Below the pieces are notes generated by a model. That model made no database searches, was not told the DNA's origin, and saw nothing but the letters and a program-made list of their open reading frames with translations. A DNA stretch of 5,388 bases from Dethiobacter sp. (lineage in GTDB: Bacteria > Bacillota > Dethiobacteria > DTU022), in assembly GCA_018333405.1 (NCBI GenBank), contig JAGXSR010000006.1:1-5388 (forward strand). Direction: 5' to 3'. The position numbers were made by a program, and so were the translations under genes. Numbering within the stretch: the first letter of the stretch is position 1; each line of letters opens with the position of its first letter. Positions 5,338 to 5,388 of this stretch are shown piece by piece.

Positions 5338-5388
5338 CCCCCCTCACCCTGACCCTCTCCCCCCACAGGAAGCGCGGGGGGAGAGGGG
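5338..5388. repeat. C-rich/G-rich inverted repeat, dispersed intergenic type, cut by window end
   Basis: CCCTCTCCCCCC (5353-5364) is perfectly complementary to GGGGGGAGAGGG (5376-5387) around an 11-base loop, a 12-bp stem that is very GC-rich. The preceding CCCCTCACCCTGA is the usual outer part of a family of dispersed palindromes seen between genes in many bacterial genomes, so the matching outer arm probably lies just past the window. It follows rmlD by about 45 bases. It could stabilise the 3' end of the rml transcript, but no T-run is visible, so I do not call it an intrinsic terminator. Confidence 0.75.

Noticed and set aside
5353..5387. The terminal hairpin as an intrinsic terminator of the rml operon
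   Set aside because: No T-run is visible before the window ends, and the sequence resembles a dispersed palindromic repeat.

Overview
The window carries a dTDP-sugar biosynthesis operon on the + strand, with a divergent membrane-protein gene on the - strand. The four + strand genes are rmlB, rmlA, a short RmlC-type cupin and rmlD (about 1821-5294). Three of them match the dTDP-L-rhamnose pathway over their full length: glucose-1-phosphate thymidylyltransferase (RmlA), dTDP-glucose 4,6-dehydratase (RmlB) and dTDP-4-dehydrorhamnose reductase (RmlD). The epimerase position is held by a compact cupin that belongs to the RmlC superfamily but lacks several canonical catalytic residues.

Layout from left to right. 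Positions 1-68 hold the first 22 codons of an unidentified - strand gene that runs off the window. Positions 70-1437 (-) encode a 455-residue polytopic membrane protein resembling DUF2142/GT-C-like proteins. Its stop codon lies one base from the start of the truncated gene, so the two probably share a transcript. Positions 1438-1820 form a divergent intergenic region. It has a very good sigma-A-type promoter for the - strand genes, a weaker extended -10 candidate for the rml operon, a perfect 2 x 14 bp tandem repeat, two small palindromes and a possible 26-codon leader ORF ending one base before rmlB. The rml genes follow with gaps of 81, 45-60 and 18-24 bases and no visible terminator between them. 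The last ~50 bases are the start of a C-rich/G-rich inverted repeat of a dispersed intergenic type, cut by the window end.

The organism is a bacterium of medium GC content. TTG and GTG starts, purine-rich Shine-Dalgarno sites before every gene and a TTGACT-N17-TATAAT promoter would suit a Firmicute such as a clostridial or Peptococcaceae-type anaerobe, but this is a weak inference. The rml enzymes would make an activated deoxysugar from glucose-1-phosphate and dTTP in the cytoplasm. The divergent membrane protein plausibly acts in building or decorating a cell-surface glycan, though nothing in the sequence proves which sugar it handles.

Most of the window is conventional. The points most worth checking are the non-canonical epimerase-like protein, the divergent regulatory region and the possible leader ORF. 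I see no clear evidence of a wholly new system.
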